A stretch of DNA of 48,362 nucleotides, taken from Candidatus Binataceae bacterium (GTDB lineage: Bacteria; Desulfobacterota; Binatia; Binatales; Binataceae). How positions within the stretch are numbered: position 1 is the stretch's first letter; each line of letters opens with the position of its first letter. Below, piece by piece: positions 38,297 through 46,775 of the stretch. The notes beneath the pieces are model-generated. The model was not told the origin of the DNA. It made no database searches and was given only the letters and a program-made list of their open reading frames with translations. The translations under genes were made by a program, and so were the position numbers. Where the stretch lies: NCBI GenBank assembly GCA_035294265.1, contig DATGLK010000065.1:1-48362 (forward strand). The letters run 5' to 3'.

Positions 38297-38545
38297 TTAA
38301 CGCGAGCGCTGCGGCCCGGGCGGAAAAGCAACACCGCGGCGATGCTTGCGGGCGGGTATGTGCAGCCGGTCGAGCAGGCGAAAGAACAGATCGCGGAATG
38401 TCTCCATCACCCACAATAGTGCCAACCCTGAGCTGATCCCGATTCCGTGCATGATTTGACGAAAATAATCGCCCCTAGGCAGTTGCTCTACTTCCAGCGG
38501 GCGTGGCGCGTTGGGCTCGCTTGCCGGTATTTCCGATGGTGACAT
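38297..38545 (-). CDS. Small protein with one hydrophobic segment, unknown function
   Basis: I recognise no family. From the ATG at 38545 the product has 82 residues: an acidic and proline-containing start (MSPSEIPASEPNAPRPLEVE), one hydrophobic stretch (IMHGIGISSGLALLWVMETF), and a basic end (RLHIPARKHRRG). That suggests a small single-pass membrane protein with a basic cytoplasmic tail. GGAG lies just before the ATG. It is convergent with the DUF4838 gene and divergent from mraZ. The 134-base gap between 38163 and 38296 shows nothing. Confidence 0.5.
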   Translation of the reverse strand: MSPSEIPASEPNAPRPLEVEQLPRGDYFRQIMHGIGISSGLALLWVMETFRDLFFRLLDRLHIPARKHRRGVAFPPGPQRSR

Positions 38546-38731
38546 TGCTCCACAGCCTAAATGCTCATTGGCACTGACACAAGCTCTTGGCCGCAGATAC
38601 TCAACGTTTGTCGTGTCCCGCTGCTTTCCCGGCATATCCTTCCGGCTGCTTGCCACAACCGAGCGGCCTTGGATCTTAGGCGTAAGATAGGCGAAAGTGC
38701 ATAGACTGAGCAATTTGTCAAGCCGGCAGTC

Positions 38732-38765
38732 TTGACAGTGGGTGGGATAAAGTGGGATTGTGTGG
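38732..38765 (+). promoter_or_regulatory. mraZ promoter -35 and TGGG repeats (probable MraZ boxes)
   Basis: TTGACA at 38732-38737 is followed at once by TGGGT (38739-38743), TGGGA (38743-38747), TGGGA (38753-38757) and GTGTGG (38760-38765). Repeats TGGGN at about 10-base steps in front of mraZ are the sites that MraZ binds to repress its own dcw operon in studied bacteria. A clear -10 is not visible. The distance to the mraZ GTG at 38785 suits this role. Confidence 0.55.
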
Positions 38766-38784
38766 CCCATCGAGGGACGATGCG

Positions 38785-39234
38785 GTGTTTAGCGGTCGAT
38801 TCGACCATTCGATCGATCCGAAAGGACGGGTGAGCATTCCCGCTCGCTTTCGCGAAGTCCTGCAACGCGACCAGCTCGACCGCCTCTATATCACCAACTT
38901 TATTTCCGAGGGCGAGCGTTGCTTGGTGCTGTATCCGCCCGGCGAATGGGAGCGGCTGGTGGGTCGAATCAAGCAGAAGGCCAGTTTCGAGCGCAATACG
39001 CAGCTTTTCCAAACCTTTTTTATCGGTGGTGCGCACGAGGTTCAGGTCGATGGACACGGGCGGATCCTGATTCCGCCTAAGTTGCGAGAGTTTGCAGGGC
39101 TGGATCGCGATGTCACCTTTTCGGCGATGACTGATCATTTCCAGCTGTGGGACAAGGGGACTCTGGGCCGAGTTTTAAGCGTAGCGGAGCGCAGTTTCAG
39201 CGATCCTGAGTTCTTGAAGAGTCTAGGGTTTTAA
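38785..39234 (+). CDS. mraZ: Transcriptional regulator MraZ
   Basis: A 149-residue protein with two SpoVT/AbrB-type repeats: VFSGRFDHSIDPKGRVSIPA near the start and HEVQVDGHGRILIPPKLREF in the second half. MraZ forms a ring that binds TGGG repeats upstream of its own gene and controls the dcw cluster. The GTG at 38785 has GAGGG upstream and gives the family N-terminus; a GTG at 38752 would add residues overlapping the TGGG repeats. It is the first gene of the dcw operon, six bases before rsmH. Confidence 0.94.
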   Translation: MFSGRFDHSIDPKGRVSIPARFREVLQRDQLDRLYITNFISEGERCLVLYPPGEWERLVGRIKQKASFERNTQLFQTFFIGGAHEVQVDGHGRILIPPKLREFAGLDRDVTFSAMTDHFQLWDKGTLGRVLSVAERSFSDPEFLKSLGF

Positions 39235-39239
39235 TTGCT

Positions 39240-40166
39240 ATGAACGAAGCAGCCCACAGCGAAGGCAGCCGCGCGCCACGGATTCACGAGCCGGTGATGG
39301 CGGCAGAGGTGCTTAGCTTGATGCCAGCGGGCGCGCGACGCGTGGTGGATGCCACGCTGGGCACGGGAGGGCATGCGCTGGCGCTGCTGGAACGCAATCC
39401 TCATGCCAGCTTGCTGGGGCTGGATTGGGACCGGCAAGCGCTAGCGTTGGCTGCTATTCGTCTGAAGTCCTTTGGCGCGCGAGTTACGCTGCGCCACGGC
39501 AATTTTGCCGCCATCGCCCAAGCTGTGGCGCACAGCGGGTTTGCGCTGGCCGACCTGATTGTGGCCGATTTGGGGCTGAGCAGTTTTGCGTTGGACGATC
39601 CCACCCGCGGCCTGAGCTTCATGCATGACGGGCCACTGGACATGCGAATGGACGAAAGCAGCCCGCTGCGCGCCTGCGATTTGGTCAACGAGGAGAGCGA
39701 AGCGGAATTGGCTCGAATCATATTCGAGTTAGGCGAAGAGCGGGCTGCGCGCCGTATTGCGCATGCGATTGTGGAGACGCGCCGACGGCGGCCACTGGAG
39801 AGCACCGGTGAATTGCGCTTGCTGATCGAGGGAGTATTAGGCGGGCGGAGGCGCGGCGGGGTCCATCCCGCGACTCGCACCTTTCAGGCCCTGCGCATTG
39901 CGGTCAACCGCGAACTGGAGGCGCTGGCGCAGTTTCTGGCCGCGGCACCGGACTGTTTGGCGCCCGGTGGACGCTTGGTGGTGATTGCCTACCATTCGCT
40001 GGAGGATCGGTTGGTCAAGGGCCGTTTCCATCAGCTGGCGCGAGAGGCCGGCTATCGCGAACTCTCGCGCAGGGTGATGCGGCCGCAACAGGAGGAGGTC
40101 GAGCGCAATTCGCGCTCTCGTAGCGCCCGTTTGCGCTGCTTGGAGCGCCTACATGAAGGCTCGTAG
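39240..40166 (+). CDS. rsmH: 16S rRNA (cytosine1402-N4)-methyltransferase
   Basis: A 308-residue protein. Family marks are HEPVMAAEVL, VVDATLGTGGHA (SAM motif), GLDWDRQAL, SFMHDGPLDMRMD and IAYHSLEDRLVKGRF. It methylates the ribosomal P-site cytosine C1402 on its N4. It begins six bases after the mraZ stop. No strong ribosome site is seen; AGGG lies 11 bases before the ATG. Confidence 0.96.
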   Translation: MNEAAHSEGSRAPRIHEPVMAAEVLSLMPAGARRVVDATLGTGGHALALLERNPHASLLGLDWDRQALALAAIRLKSFGARVTLRHGNFAAIAQAVAHSGFALADLIVADLGLSSFALDDPTRGLSFMHDGPLDMRMDESSPLRACDLVNEESEAELARIIFELGEERAARRIAHAIVETRRRRPLESTGELRLLIEGVLGGRRRGGVHPATRTFQALRIAVNRELEALAQFLAAAPDCLAPGGRLVVIAYHSLEDRLVKGRFHQLAREAGYRELSRRVMRPQQEEVERNSRSRSARLRCLERLHEGS

Positions 40167-40189
40167 CCAGGCTCGGGGGGTGCATCGGG

Positions 40190-40495
40190 ATGCCTAAGCC
40201 GGGATCAAGGCAGCGCCTGATCAAACCCGCCCGTCCGCCACATCGTCTGCTCCAGGCGCTGTTGGTGGTGATGGTGGTGGCGGTGGGCTTTGTTACCCTG
40301 ATGGTACGGCTAGCGGTGATGCGCGAGGGTTATCGCTTGTCCGCCCTGCGTTCCGAGCAGGTCGCCATCCAGGAACGCAACCGCAACCTGCGGCTGCGCT
40401 TGGCGCAATTGACCGCGCCCGAGCGCCTACGCGCCTTGGCAATCAAGTATCGGCTTGTCCCGCCAGCTCCGGGGCAGGTGGTGGTGGTACCGTGA
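40190..40495 (+). CDS. ftsL: Cell division protein FtsL
   Basis: A 101-residue bitopic protein placed exactly where ftsL is found between rsmH and ftsI. It has a short basic cytoplasmic N-terminus (residues 1-20), one membrane segment (LLQALLVVMVVAVGFVTLMV), and a periplasmic coiled-coil region with leucine spacing (SEQVAIQERNRNLRLRLAQL). FtsL links FtsB and FtsQ and helps activate FtsI and FtsW. Sequence is variable in this family, so assignment rests on topology and context. The stop overlaps the ftsI start by four bases (GTGA). Confidence 0.85.
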   Translation: MPKPGSRQRLIKPARPPHRLLQALLVVMVVAVGFVTLMVRLAVMREGYRLSALRSEQVAIQERNRNLRLRLAQLTAPERLRALAIKYRLVPPAPGQVVVVP

Positions 40496-42531
40496 ACGCG
40501 GGTTTTGAACGTCGCCGTTTACGGGTGGGGATGTTGACCCTGGCGCTGGCGGGCCTGTTTGCACTGATCGGCGCGCGCGTGGTCCTGTTGGTGGCGCTGG
40601 ATGGTTCTCAATTAAGCTCGCTGGCCCGCAGCGAGCATCGCGAAGCGGTCACCCTGACCGCCCCGCGCGGCCCGATCGTCGATCGCTTCGGCGCGCCGCT
40701 GGCGCTCTCGGCCCAGGCCTTTTCGATTTACGCCCGGCCCGCTCGATTGCTGAGCGCGGCTTCACCGGCCGACCTGGCGCAATTGGCTCGGGCCCTGGGG
40801 CTGAGCGGGGAGCAACTTGCTGCGCGCTTGCATCACCCGGCCCGTTTCATCTGGCTTGCCCGCCGCATTCCTGCGGCACAGTCAGAGCGGATTACGGCGT
40901 TGGGTTTGCCGGGAGTGGGCGCGCTGCCCGAGTACCGGCGCTATTACCCGGAGAGCAACCTGGCCGCGAGCGTGGTGGGGCTGGCGGGTGGTGACGGGCA
41001 GGGGCTCTCCGGGTTGGAATTGCGCTTCGACCGCGTGCTGCGCGGGGATCCGGTGGCGCTGGTCGAGGACCGCGACGCGCTGGGGCATGCGATCCTGGAC
41101 AGCCCGCTGGCGCTGCGCCAACCGGCACCAGGCGCGCGGCTGGTGCTCACCATTGACGCGCAGATTCAGGCCCGTGCCGAAAGCGAGCTTAGCCAGGAAG
41201 TGGCGCTTGCCGGTGCCCGCCGCGGGATCGCTCTGGTGCTCGACCCTTTCACTGGCGAAGTGCTGGCGATGGCCACGGCGCAGGCCGGTCAGCAGGCGGG
41301 TGTAGTGAACGCTTTGCGCTTGCATAATCCCGCGGTGCAAGACGTCTTCGAGCCTGGCTCGACGATTAAGGGGATCCTGGGGGCGATCGCGCTGGAGGAT
41401 CGAGTGCTCGATCCCAACCGGCAGTTTTACTGCGAAAATGGGCTATGGAGCGTAGGCGGCCACGTGATTCATGACGACAGCCGCCATCAATGGCTCAATT
41501 TGGGCGGGATTTTAGAGGTGTCGTCCAATATCGGCGCGGCCAAAATCGCGCTCACTCTGGGCGCCCAGCGCTATTATCACGGCTTGCGCGCTTTTGGCTT
41601 CGGCCGGCCCACTGGGATCGACCTGCCGGGCGAGTCGGGCGGGATCGTGCGCGCGCCGGGGGGCTGGCGCGAGATCGAGCTTGCTGATCATGGCTTTGGC
41701 CAGGGGATTGCGGTGACCGCGCTGCAATTGGCCAGTGCTTACGGCGCGATCGCCAACGGCGGGGTGCAGATGCGCCCCTATGTGGTCAAGGGCGTTTATG
41801 ACGCCGGTGGGCGCGCGCTGTTCATTCACAATCCGCAGCCCTTGGCGCGGGTGATTTCGCCTCAGGTCGCGCACACCATGAATCTGCTGTTGCGTAATGT
41901 GGTCGAGGGACAGGAGGGCACTGGCCGCCGCGCGCAACTAGCCGATTATCTGGTGGCGGGTAAAACCGGCACTGCGCAGATGGTCGATCCCGCCACCGGT
42001 CGCTATTTCCAGAGCCGCCTGGTCGCCTCCTTCGTCGGTTTCGCTCCGGCCGATAATCCTCGCCTGGTGATCCTGGTGGTGCTCGAGGACGTAGGACATG
42101 GTCATTTCGGGGGTGCGGTGGCTGCGCCGGTCTTTGGCGCAATCGCGCAGGCCGCGCTCAGCCATCTCAACGTTGCTTCCAGCCGGCCCGACTACAGTGA
42201 TGCCAGTGTTCTGCCGGTGACCGATTTGGCGGCCGATTTGGAGCGTGATGAGCCCGTCGGCCTGGAGCCCGCCACGCCGGTGCTGGCCCGCGTGCGCGGC
42301 AGCGGCCGAGTTCCCGATTTCAGCGGTCTGGCATTGCGCGGTGCGCTGCGTCTGGCGGGCGCTAGCGGCCTCAACCTGACGATCGATGGCAGCGGTTATG
42401 TGATCGCTCAGGAGCCCGCGGCCGGCCAGGTGCCCGATGGCCCGGTCAAATTGACGCTGGCGCCATTCGCCCCGCTGGCCACGCGCACGGTGGCGCGCCG
42501 ACACGAGGGCCGCCGGGGGCGTGCGTCATGA
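40492..42531 (+). CDS. ftsI: Peptidoglycan transpeptidase FtsI (class B PBP) with PASTA domain
   Basis: A 679-residue divisome transpeptidase. It has an N-terminal membrane anchor (about residues 12-36) and a PBP dimerisation domain (TAPRGPIVDRFGAPLALSA). The transpeptidase motifs are STIK (Ser290 to Lys293), SSN (344-346) and KTG (491-493). A PASTA-like domain occupies about residues 602-667 (RVPDFSGLALRGALRLAG, IAQEPAAGQVPDG). It cross-links septal murein in the periplasm, with FtsW as glycan polymerase. The GTG start is in the ftsL stop, and the stop overlaps the murE ATG. Confidence 0.95.
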   Translation: MNAGFERRRLRVGMLTLALAGLFALIGARVVLLVALDGSQLSSLARSEHREAVTLTAPRGPIVDRFGAPLALSAQAFSIYARPARLLSAASPADLAQLARALGLSGEQLAARLHHPARFIWLARRIPAAQSERITALGLPGVGALPEYRRYYPESNLAASVVGLAGGDGQGLSGLELRFDRVLRGDPVALVEDRDALGHAILDSPLALRQPAPGARLVLTIDAQIQARAESELSQEVALAGARRGIALVLDPFTGEVLAMATAQAGQQAGVVNALRLHNPAVQDVFEPGSTIKGILGAIALEDRVLDPNRQFYCENGLWSVGGHVIHDDSRHQWLNLGGILEVSSNIGAAKIALTLGAQRYYHGLRAFGFGRPTGIDLPGESGGIVRAPGGWREIELADHGFGQGIAVTALQLASAYGAIANGGVQMRPYVVKGVYDAGGRALFIHNPQPLARVISPQVAHTMNLLLRNVVEGQEGTGRRAQLADYLVAGKTGTAQMVDPATGRYFQSRLVASFVGFAPADNPRLVILVVLEDVGHGHFGGAVAAPVFGAIAQAALSHLNVASSRPDYSDASVLPVTDLAADLERDEPVGLEPATPVLARVRGSGRVPDFSGLALRGALRLAGASGLNLTIDGSGYVIAQEPAAGQVPDGPVKLTLAPFAPLATRTVARRHEGRRGRAS

Positions 42532-44033
42532 GTCTGTCCGAGCTGGTCGCCGGGCTGCCCTGCGAAATTCGCGGCCCTGACGTCGAGATTACCGGCCTGA
42601 GCCACGATTCGCGGCGAGCGGTCGCGGGGGATCTCTTTTTTGCCCTGGCGCGCGACCAACGCCAGGTTTTGGAGTATAGCCAACAAGCCTTGCGCCGTGG
42701 GGCGCGCGCGCTGGTGTGGGAGCGGAGCGAGGTGGGCGCGCGTCCCGCGGCAACCCTGGTGGAATGCGCCGGGGTGCGCCGCCTGATGGCGGCAGTGGCG
42801 GCCCGGTTTTTCAACTGGCCCAGCCGCGACTTGGATCTGATCGGAGTGACCGGGACTAGTGGCAAGACCACTTCGACCTACCTGCTGGCCTCGATCGGCG
42901 CGGCCGCCGGCGAGCGCATCGGGGTGATTGGCACCTTGGGTATTACGACTCCAGAGGGTCGAATCGACACCGCCCTGACCACCCCCGAGGCGATCGATCT
43001 GGAGGCCGCGCTGGCCCAGATGCGAGCGCAGGGGGTCAGCCGGGTAGCGGCCGAAATTTCCTCGATCGGGCTTAGCGAAGGGCGAGCCGAAGAGCTAGAT
43101 TTTCGCGCCGCGCTGTTCACCAACCTGGGGCGCGATCATCTCGACTATCATGCCAGTCTTGAGGATTACTTCGCTGCCAAGCTGCATCTGTTCGAGCTTC
43201 TGAGAGCCAGTCACCGGTCCGATCCGATCGTGGTCGCGCCGCTGGACCCATGGGGGGAGAGGGTGTTGGCGCTGGCGCCGGGGCGCAAGCTGAGCTTTGC
43301 GCTGAGCCCGCCGGCGGATGTCTATCCGTTGCAAGCCAAGCTGAGCGCGCAGGGGATCGAGGCCGTGATTCAAGTGCCAGGCCGGAGCTTGGCGATAAGT
43401 TCGCCGCTGCTAGGGCAATTCAACCTGCTCAATATCCTGGGCGCGGTGGCAATGTCGGTGGCCCTGGGCATCAAGGATGAGGCCGTGGTGCAGGGGGTGC
43501 GGCGATGCCCAGGGGCCCCCGGCCGCATGGAGGTCGTGGCGCGCTCGCAGGGGGCGCTGGTGGTGGTCGATTACGCCCACAAGCCCGACGCTTTGAGCGC
43601 GGTGCTGCAAGCCTTACGCGCCTTGGCGCCGCGCCGTTTGCTATGCGTCTTCGGCTGCGGCGGCGATCGCGATCGTGGCAAACGGCCGCTGATGGGCGAA
43701 ATTGCGGCTCGCCTGGCGGATTTGCCGATTCTGACCTCCGACAATCCGCGCAGCGAGGATCCGCACGCGATTATTGCCCAAGTGGAGGTGGGCTTGCGCG
43801 CTGCTGGACGCCGTCACGTCGTTCACGCGGGCGCGGGTGCCGACTACCTGGTCGAACCCGACCGACGCGCGGCGATCGCCTTGGGGCTGACATATCTGCA
43901 GCCGGGCGACATCCTGGTGATCGCGGGCAAAGGGCATGAAAACTATCAGCTGGTGGGACACACCAAGCTGCCCTTCGACGACCGCGCGGTGGTCAGGGAA
44001 CTGCTTGCCCAGCGCCAGGCCAACCTGGCGTAA
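42528..44033 (+). CDS. murE: UDP-MurNAc-tripeptide synthetase MurE
   Basis: A 501-residue ligase. Visible are the N-terminal uridine-binding domain (ITGLSHDSRRAVAGDLFFAL), the ATP motif GVTGTSGKTT (106-115), TPEAIDLEAALAQM, and the C-terminal DNPRSEDP near residue 404. The DNPR form indicates addition of meso-diaminopimelate rather than lysine. It adds the third stem residue to UDP-MurNAc-dipeptide in the cytoplasm. The start is in an ATGA overlap with ftsI. In most dcw clusters murF follows at once; here a 317-base non-coding gap follows. Confidence 0.95.
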   Translation: MSLSELVAGLPCEIRGPDVEITGLSHDSRRAVAGDLFFALARDQRQVLEYSQQALRRGARALVWERSEVGARPAATLVECAGVRRLMAAVAARFFNWPSRDLDLIGVTGTSGKTTSTYLLASIGAAAGERIGVIGTLGITTPEGRIDTALTTPEAIDLEAALAQMRAQGVSRVAAEISSIGLSEGRAEELDFRAALFTNLGRDHLDYHASLEDYFAAKLHLFELLRASHRSDPIVVAPLDPWGERVLALAPGRKLSFALSPPADVYPLQAKLSAQGIEAVIQVPGRSLAISSPLLGQFNLLNILGAVAMSVALGIKDEAVVQGVRRCPGAPGRMEVVARSQGALVVVDYAHKPDALSAVLQALRALAPRRLLCVFGCGGDRDRGKRPLMGEIAARLADLPILTSDNPRSEDPHAIIAQVEVGLRAAGRRHVVHAGAGADYLVEPDRRAAIALGLTYLQPGDILVIAGKGHENYQLVGHTKLPFDDRAVVRELLAQRQANLA

Positions 44034-44081
44034 GGGTGATGGGGTGGTGTGGAGGTAGAGGGGGAAGGGGTGGGGTGGTGG
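44034..44081 (+). other. G-rich tract directly after murE (possible G-quadruplex)
   Basis: Immediately after the murE TAA, the plus strand has runs GGG (44034), GGGG (44041), GGGGG (44060), GGGG (44067) and GGGG (44072), with almost no pyrimidines other than T. The last three runs are close enough to form a quadruplex with the one before. It sits just before the long hairpin, in the place where murF would normally be. Confidence 0.4.
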
Positions 44082-44089
44082 TGAAGCGT

Positions 44090-44179
44090 GGAGTGCGCGC
44101 GGCCGGCAGCCTGCAAGCTGGTGCAGGGGATAACGGTGCGGTGGTTAAGGCCTCAGGCTGCTTCGGTCGCGCGCACTCC
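44090..44179 (+). ncRNA. 24-bp hairpin in the murE-mraY gap (candidate structured RNA)
   Basis: Bases 44090-44113 pair with 44154-44179. There are 12 perfect pairs (GGAGTGCGCGCG with CGCGCGCACTCC), one G-T wobble, three pairs, a two-base bulge (44162-44163), then eight pairs (GCAGCCTG with CAGGCTGC). The loop of 40 bases contains a short TAAC/GTTA pairing. Such a stem will not arise easily by chance. It could be a leader or processing site for the downstream mraY-murD-ftsW-murG message, a palindromic repeat element or a MITE-like scar. No T-run follows. Confidence 0.55.
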
Positions 44180-44350
44180 GATGTCGTGGGGAGGTCCGGC
44201 CGGTTTCGCGCGCGACGGCCTGACGGCCGACAGCCATGGTTTGGCGGCCGGTTGAGAACCAGCGGCACCCGGTGGTGGGGTAAAATCGGTTTCTCAATAC
44301 CCTGCTGACCAAGGAGCGTAGCGCTGTTCGGGTGGGGCGGAGTAGGTTAG

Positions 44351-45445
44351 GTGGACGGATCGCAATTGATGCTCTACATCACGCTATTATCTCTTCACGG
44401 CCACCATCCGGCGCTCAACGTATTGCGCTATGTGACCTTTCGCTCGGTCATGGCCGGGCTTACTTCACTGGCGCTGTCGCTGGCCTTGGGCCCGGTGTTG
44501 ATCGCCCATTTTCGTCAGGCGCATATCGGCCAGACTATCCGCGACGAAGTTCCCACCAGCCATCAAAAGAAGGCTGGTACCCCCACCATGGGCGGCCTGT
44601 TGATTCTAGCCGCCACCGTGCTCGCTACCCTGTTGCTGGCTGACTTGCGCGACCCCTATGTTTGGATTGCGATCGCGGTCACCGTCGCTTTTGGCGCAAT
44701 TGGCCTGACCGATGACATGCTCAAGCTCTACCGTGGGCGGGGCAAAGGTTTGTCGGGACCGCAAAAGCTACTTTTGCAAAGCGGATGCGCGCTGGCGGCG
44801 GCCGTGGTGATCTTCGGGGTGCTGCGCTTCGACACGCATCTGACCATGCCATTCTTTAAGAACCTGCGCCCCAATCTGGGCTGGTTTTATATCCCCTTTG
44901 CGGCGGTTGTGATTGTCGGCGCCTCCAACGCGGTCAATTTGACTGACGGCCTGGACGGGCTGGCGATCGGACCGGTGATGACAGTGGCGTTTTGCTACTG
45001 GGTCTTCACCTATGCCGCGGGCAACGCCAAGTTCGCCGAGTATCTGGAGATTCCTCACATCGCGCATGTCGCCGAGCTGGCAATCTTTTGCGGCGCTTTG
45101 ATCGCGGCCTCGATGGGTTTTTTGTGGTTCAATGCCTATCCGGCCTCGATGATGATGGGCGACGTGGGCGCCTTGGCGCTAGGCGCGGCGCTGGGCACGG
45201 TGGCGATTCTGGCCAAGCAGGAACTGGTACTGGTGATTGCCGGCGGGGTGTTCGTGGTCGAGGCGGCTTCCACCATCATCCAACGTTACTACTACAAGAT
45301 GACCCATCGGCGGGTCTTCCGCATGGCCCCGCTTCATCATCATTTCGAGCTTGCGGGATGGCCGGAAACCGTAGTGGTAGTGCGGTTTTGGATCATCTCG
45401 ATCGTGTGTGCGCTGGTTGCCTTGAGCACGCTGAAGCTGCGCTGA
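44351..45445 (+). CDS. mraY: Phospho-MurNAc-pentapeptide translocase MraY
   Basis: A 364-residue integral membrane enzyme that makes lipid I from UDP-MurNAc-pentapeptide and undecaprenyl phosphate. Marks are RDEVPTSHQKKAGTPTMGG, GLTDDMLKLYRGRGKGLSG, NAVNLTDGLDGLAIG, MMMGDVGALALG and MAPLHHHFELAGW. The GTG at 44351 has GGAG eight bases upstream; the ATG at 44369 (MLYITLL) is nearer to the usual family start and is also possible. It follows a 317-base gap rather than murF. Confidence 0.95.
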   Translation: MDGSQLMLYITLLSLHGHHPALNVLRYVTFRSVMAGLTSLALSLALGPVLIAHFRQAHIGQTIRDEVPTSHQKKAGTPTMGGLLILAATVLATLLLADLRDPYVWIAIAVTVAFGAIGLTDDMLKLYRGRGKGLSGPQKLLLQSGCALAAAVVIFGVLRFDTHLTMPFFKNLRPNLGWFYIPFAAVVIVGASNAVNLTDGLDGLAIGPVMTVAFCYWVFTYAAGNAKFAEYLEIPHIAHVAELAIFCGALIAASMGFLWFNAYPASMMMGDVGALALGAALGTVAILAKQELVLVIAGGVFVVEAASTIIQRYYYKMTHRRVFRMAPLHHHFELAGWPETVVVVRFWIISIVCALVALSTLKLR

Positions 45446-45446
45446 A

Positions 45447-46775
45447 ATGGAGCTGCGAGGACAGCGCGTGATGGTAATCGGATGGGGGGTGACCGGCCGC
45501 GCACTGGCTACTTTTCTGGCCGCGCGCGGCGCGCGGGTGGTGGTCGCCGAGCAGCGAATGGACCAGGAGAACGAACAATTGCCGCCCGGTGTGGTGCTCC
45601 ATCGCGGCCCCGAGCAGATGCATTGGTTGGACGGGGTCGAATTGGTGGTGCCCAGTCCTGGGGTGCCGCGCACCAATCGGCTGCTGCAGGAAGCGGTACG
45701 GCGCGGGCGCTTGATCGTAAGCGAGGTAGAGTTAGCGGCCCGCCTATTACCCGAGCTGGGAGTGGGGATTACCGGAACCAACGGCAAGAGCACGGTGACC
45801 ACCCTGGTGGGCGAGATTTTCGCTGCCGCCGGGCGCAAGCCTTTCGTCGGCGGCAATCTGGGCACGCCGCTGATCGCGGCAGTGGATGGAGATTGGGATG
45901 CGACGGTGGTGGAGATTTCCAGTTTTCAGCTCGAATGGGTCGACCAACTGCGTCCGCGGGTAGGGGTCTACTTGAATCTCAGCGAAGATCATCTGGACCG
46001 CTATGGCGATCTTCAGGAATACGGCGCGACCAAGGCCAGGCTGTTTGCGCGCCAGCGCGCCGAGGACTGGGCGGTGCTCAATCGCGATGATCCGGCGGTG
46101 TGGGCTTTGGCCTCAAGTCTGCGTGCGCGTGTGCTGGGAGTCGGGATGCAGCGGCCGACCCAAGGCTACGGTGTGTGGCCGACTAAGGGCGGGATCGAAT
46201 ACGGGTTGGATGAAAACCGCCATGGCGTGTTGCGATTTGACCATACGCGCTGGCCCGGGCGCCATCAGCTCTTTAATGCGATGGCGGCGGCCGGGGCGGC
46301 GCTGGCAGCGGGACTGGAAGCGGCGCCGATCGAACGGGCCCTGGCGCAATTTCATGGCTTGCCCCATCGGCTGGAGCTAGTGCTGGAGAAGGATGGGATT
46401 AAATTCGTGGACGATTCCAAAGCCACCAACGTGGGAGCGGTGGTGGAGGCGCTGGCGGCCTTGGCTCCGCCCCTGATCGTGTTGGCGGGCGGGATCGACA
46501 AGGGGGGAGATTACGCACCCTTGCGGCCGCTGCTGGCAGAGCGCGCCAAGGCGTTGATTTTGTTTGGGGCGGCCCGCGAGAAGATGAATCGCGAGCTGAG
46601 CGGGAGCACCCGCTGTGAAGTCCGTAGCGATCTGGAACAGGCGATGCATTGTGCCTGGTCGCTTGCCCGTGCCGGGGATACTATTTTGCTCTCCCCGGCG
46701 TGTTCGAGTTTTGACCAATTTCGCAACTATGCTGAGCGTGGACGTAGGTTTAAAGAGTTGGCTGAGGCGCTTTGA
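45447..46775 (+). CDS. murD: UDP-MurNAc-L-alanine:D-glutamate ligase MurD
   Basis: A 442-residue cytoplasmic ligase that adds D-glutamate. Motifs are the N-terminal Rossmann start RVMVIGWGVTGRALA, the ATP loop GITGTNGKSTVTTL (near 107-120), LNLSEDHLDRYG, LPHRLELVLEKDGIKFVDDS with SKATN, and LAGGIDKGGDY. The gene starts one base after the mraY stop. Its end overlaps the ftsW start by about 47 bases if the ATG at 46729 is used. Confidence 0.95.
   Translation: MELRGQRVMVIGWGVTGRALATFLAARGARVVVAEQRMDQENEQLPPGVVLHRGPEQMHWLDGVELVVPSPGVPRTNRLLQEAVRRGRLIVSEVELAARLLPELGVGITGTNGKSTVTTLVGEIFAAAGRKPFVGGNLGTPLIAAVDGDWDATVVEISSFQLEWVDQLRPRVGVYLNLSEDHLDRYGDLQEYGATKARLFARQRAEDWAVLNRDDPAVWALASSLRARVLGVGMQRPTQGYGVWPTKGGIEYGLDENRHGVLRFDHTRWPGRHQLFNAMAAAGAALAAGLEAAPIERALAQFHGLPHRLELVLEKDGIKFVDDSKATNVGAVVEALAALAPPLIVLAGGIDKGGDYAPLRPLLAERAKALILFGAAREKMNRELSGSTRCEVRSDLEQAMHCAWSLARAGDTILLSPACSSFDQFRNYAERGRRFKELAEAL

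Noticed and set aside
44036-44308. A 90-codon frame in the murE-mraY gap as a murF remnant
   Set aside because: It is Gly/Arg/Val-rich from the G-rich tract and hairpin and shows no MurF motif.
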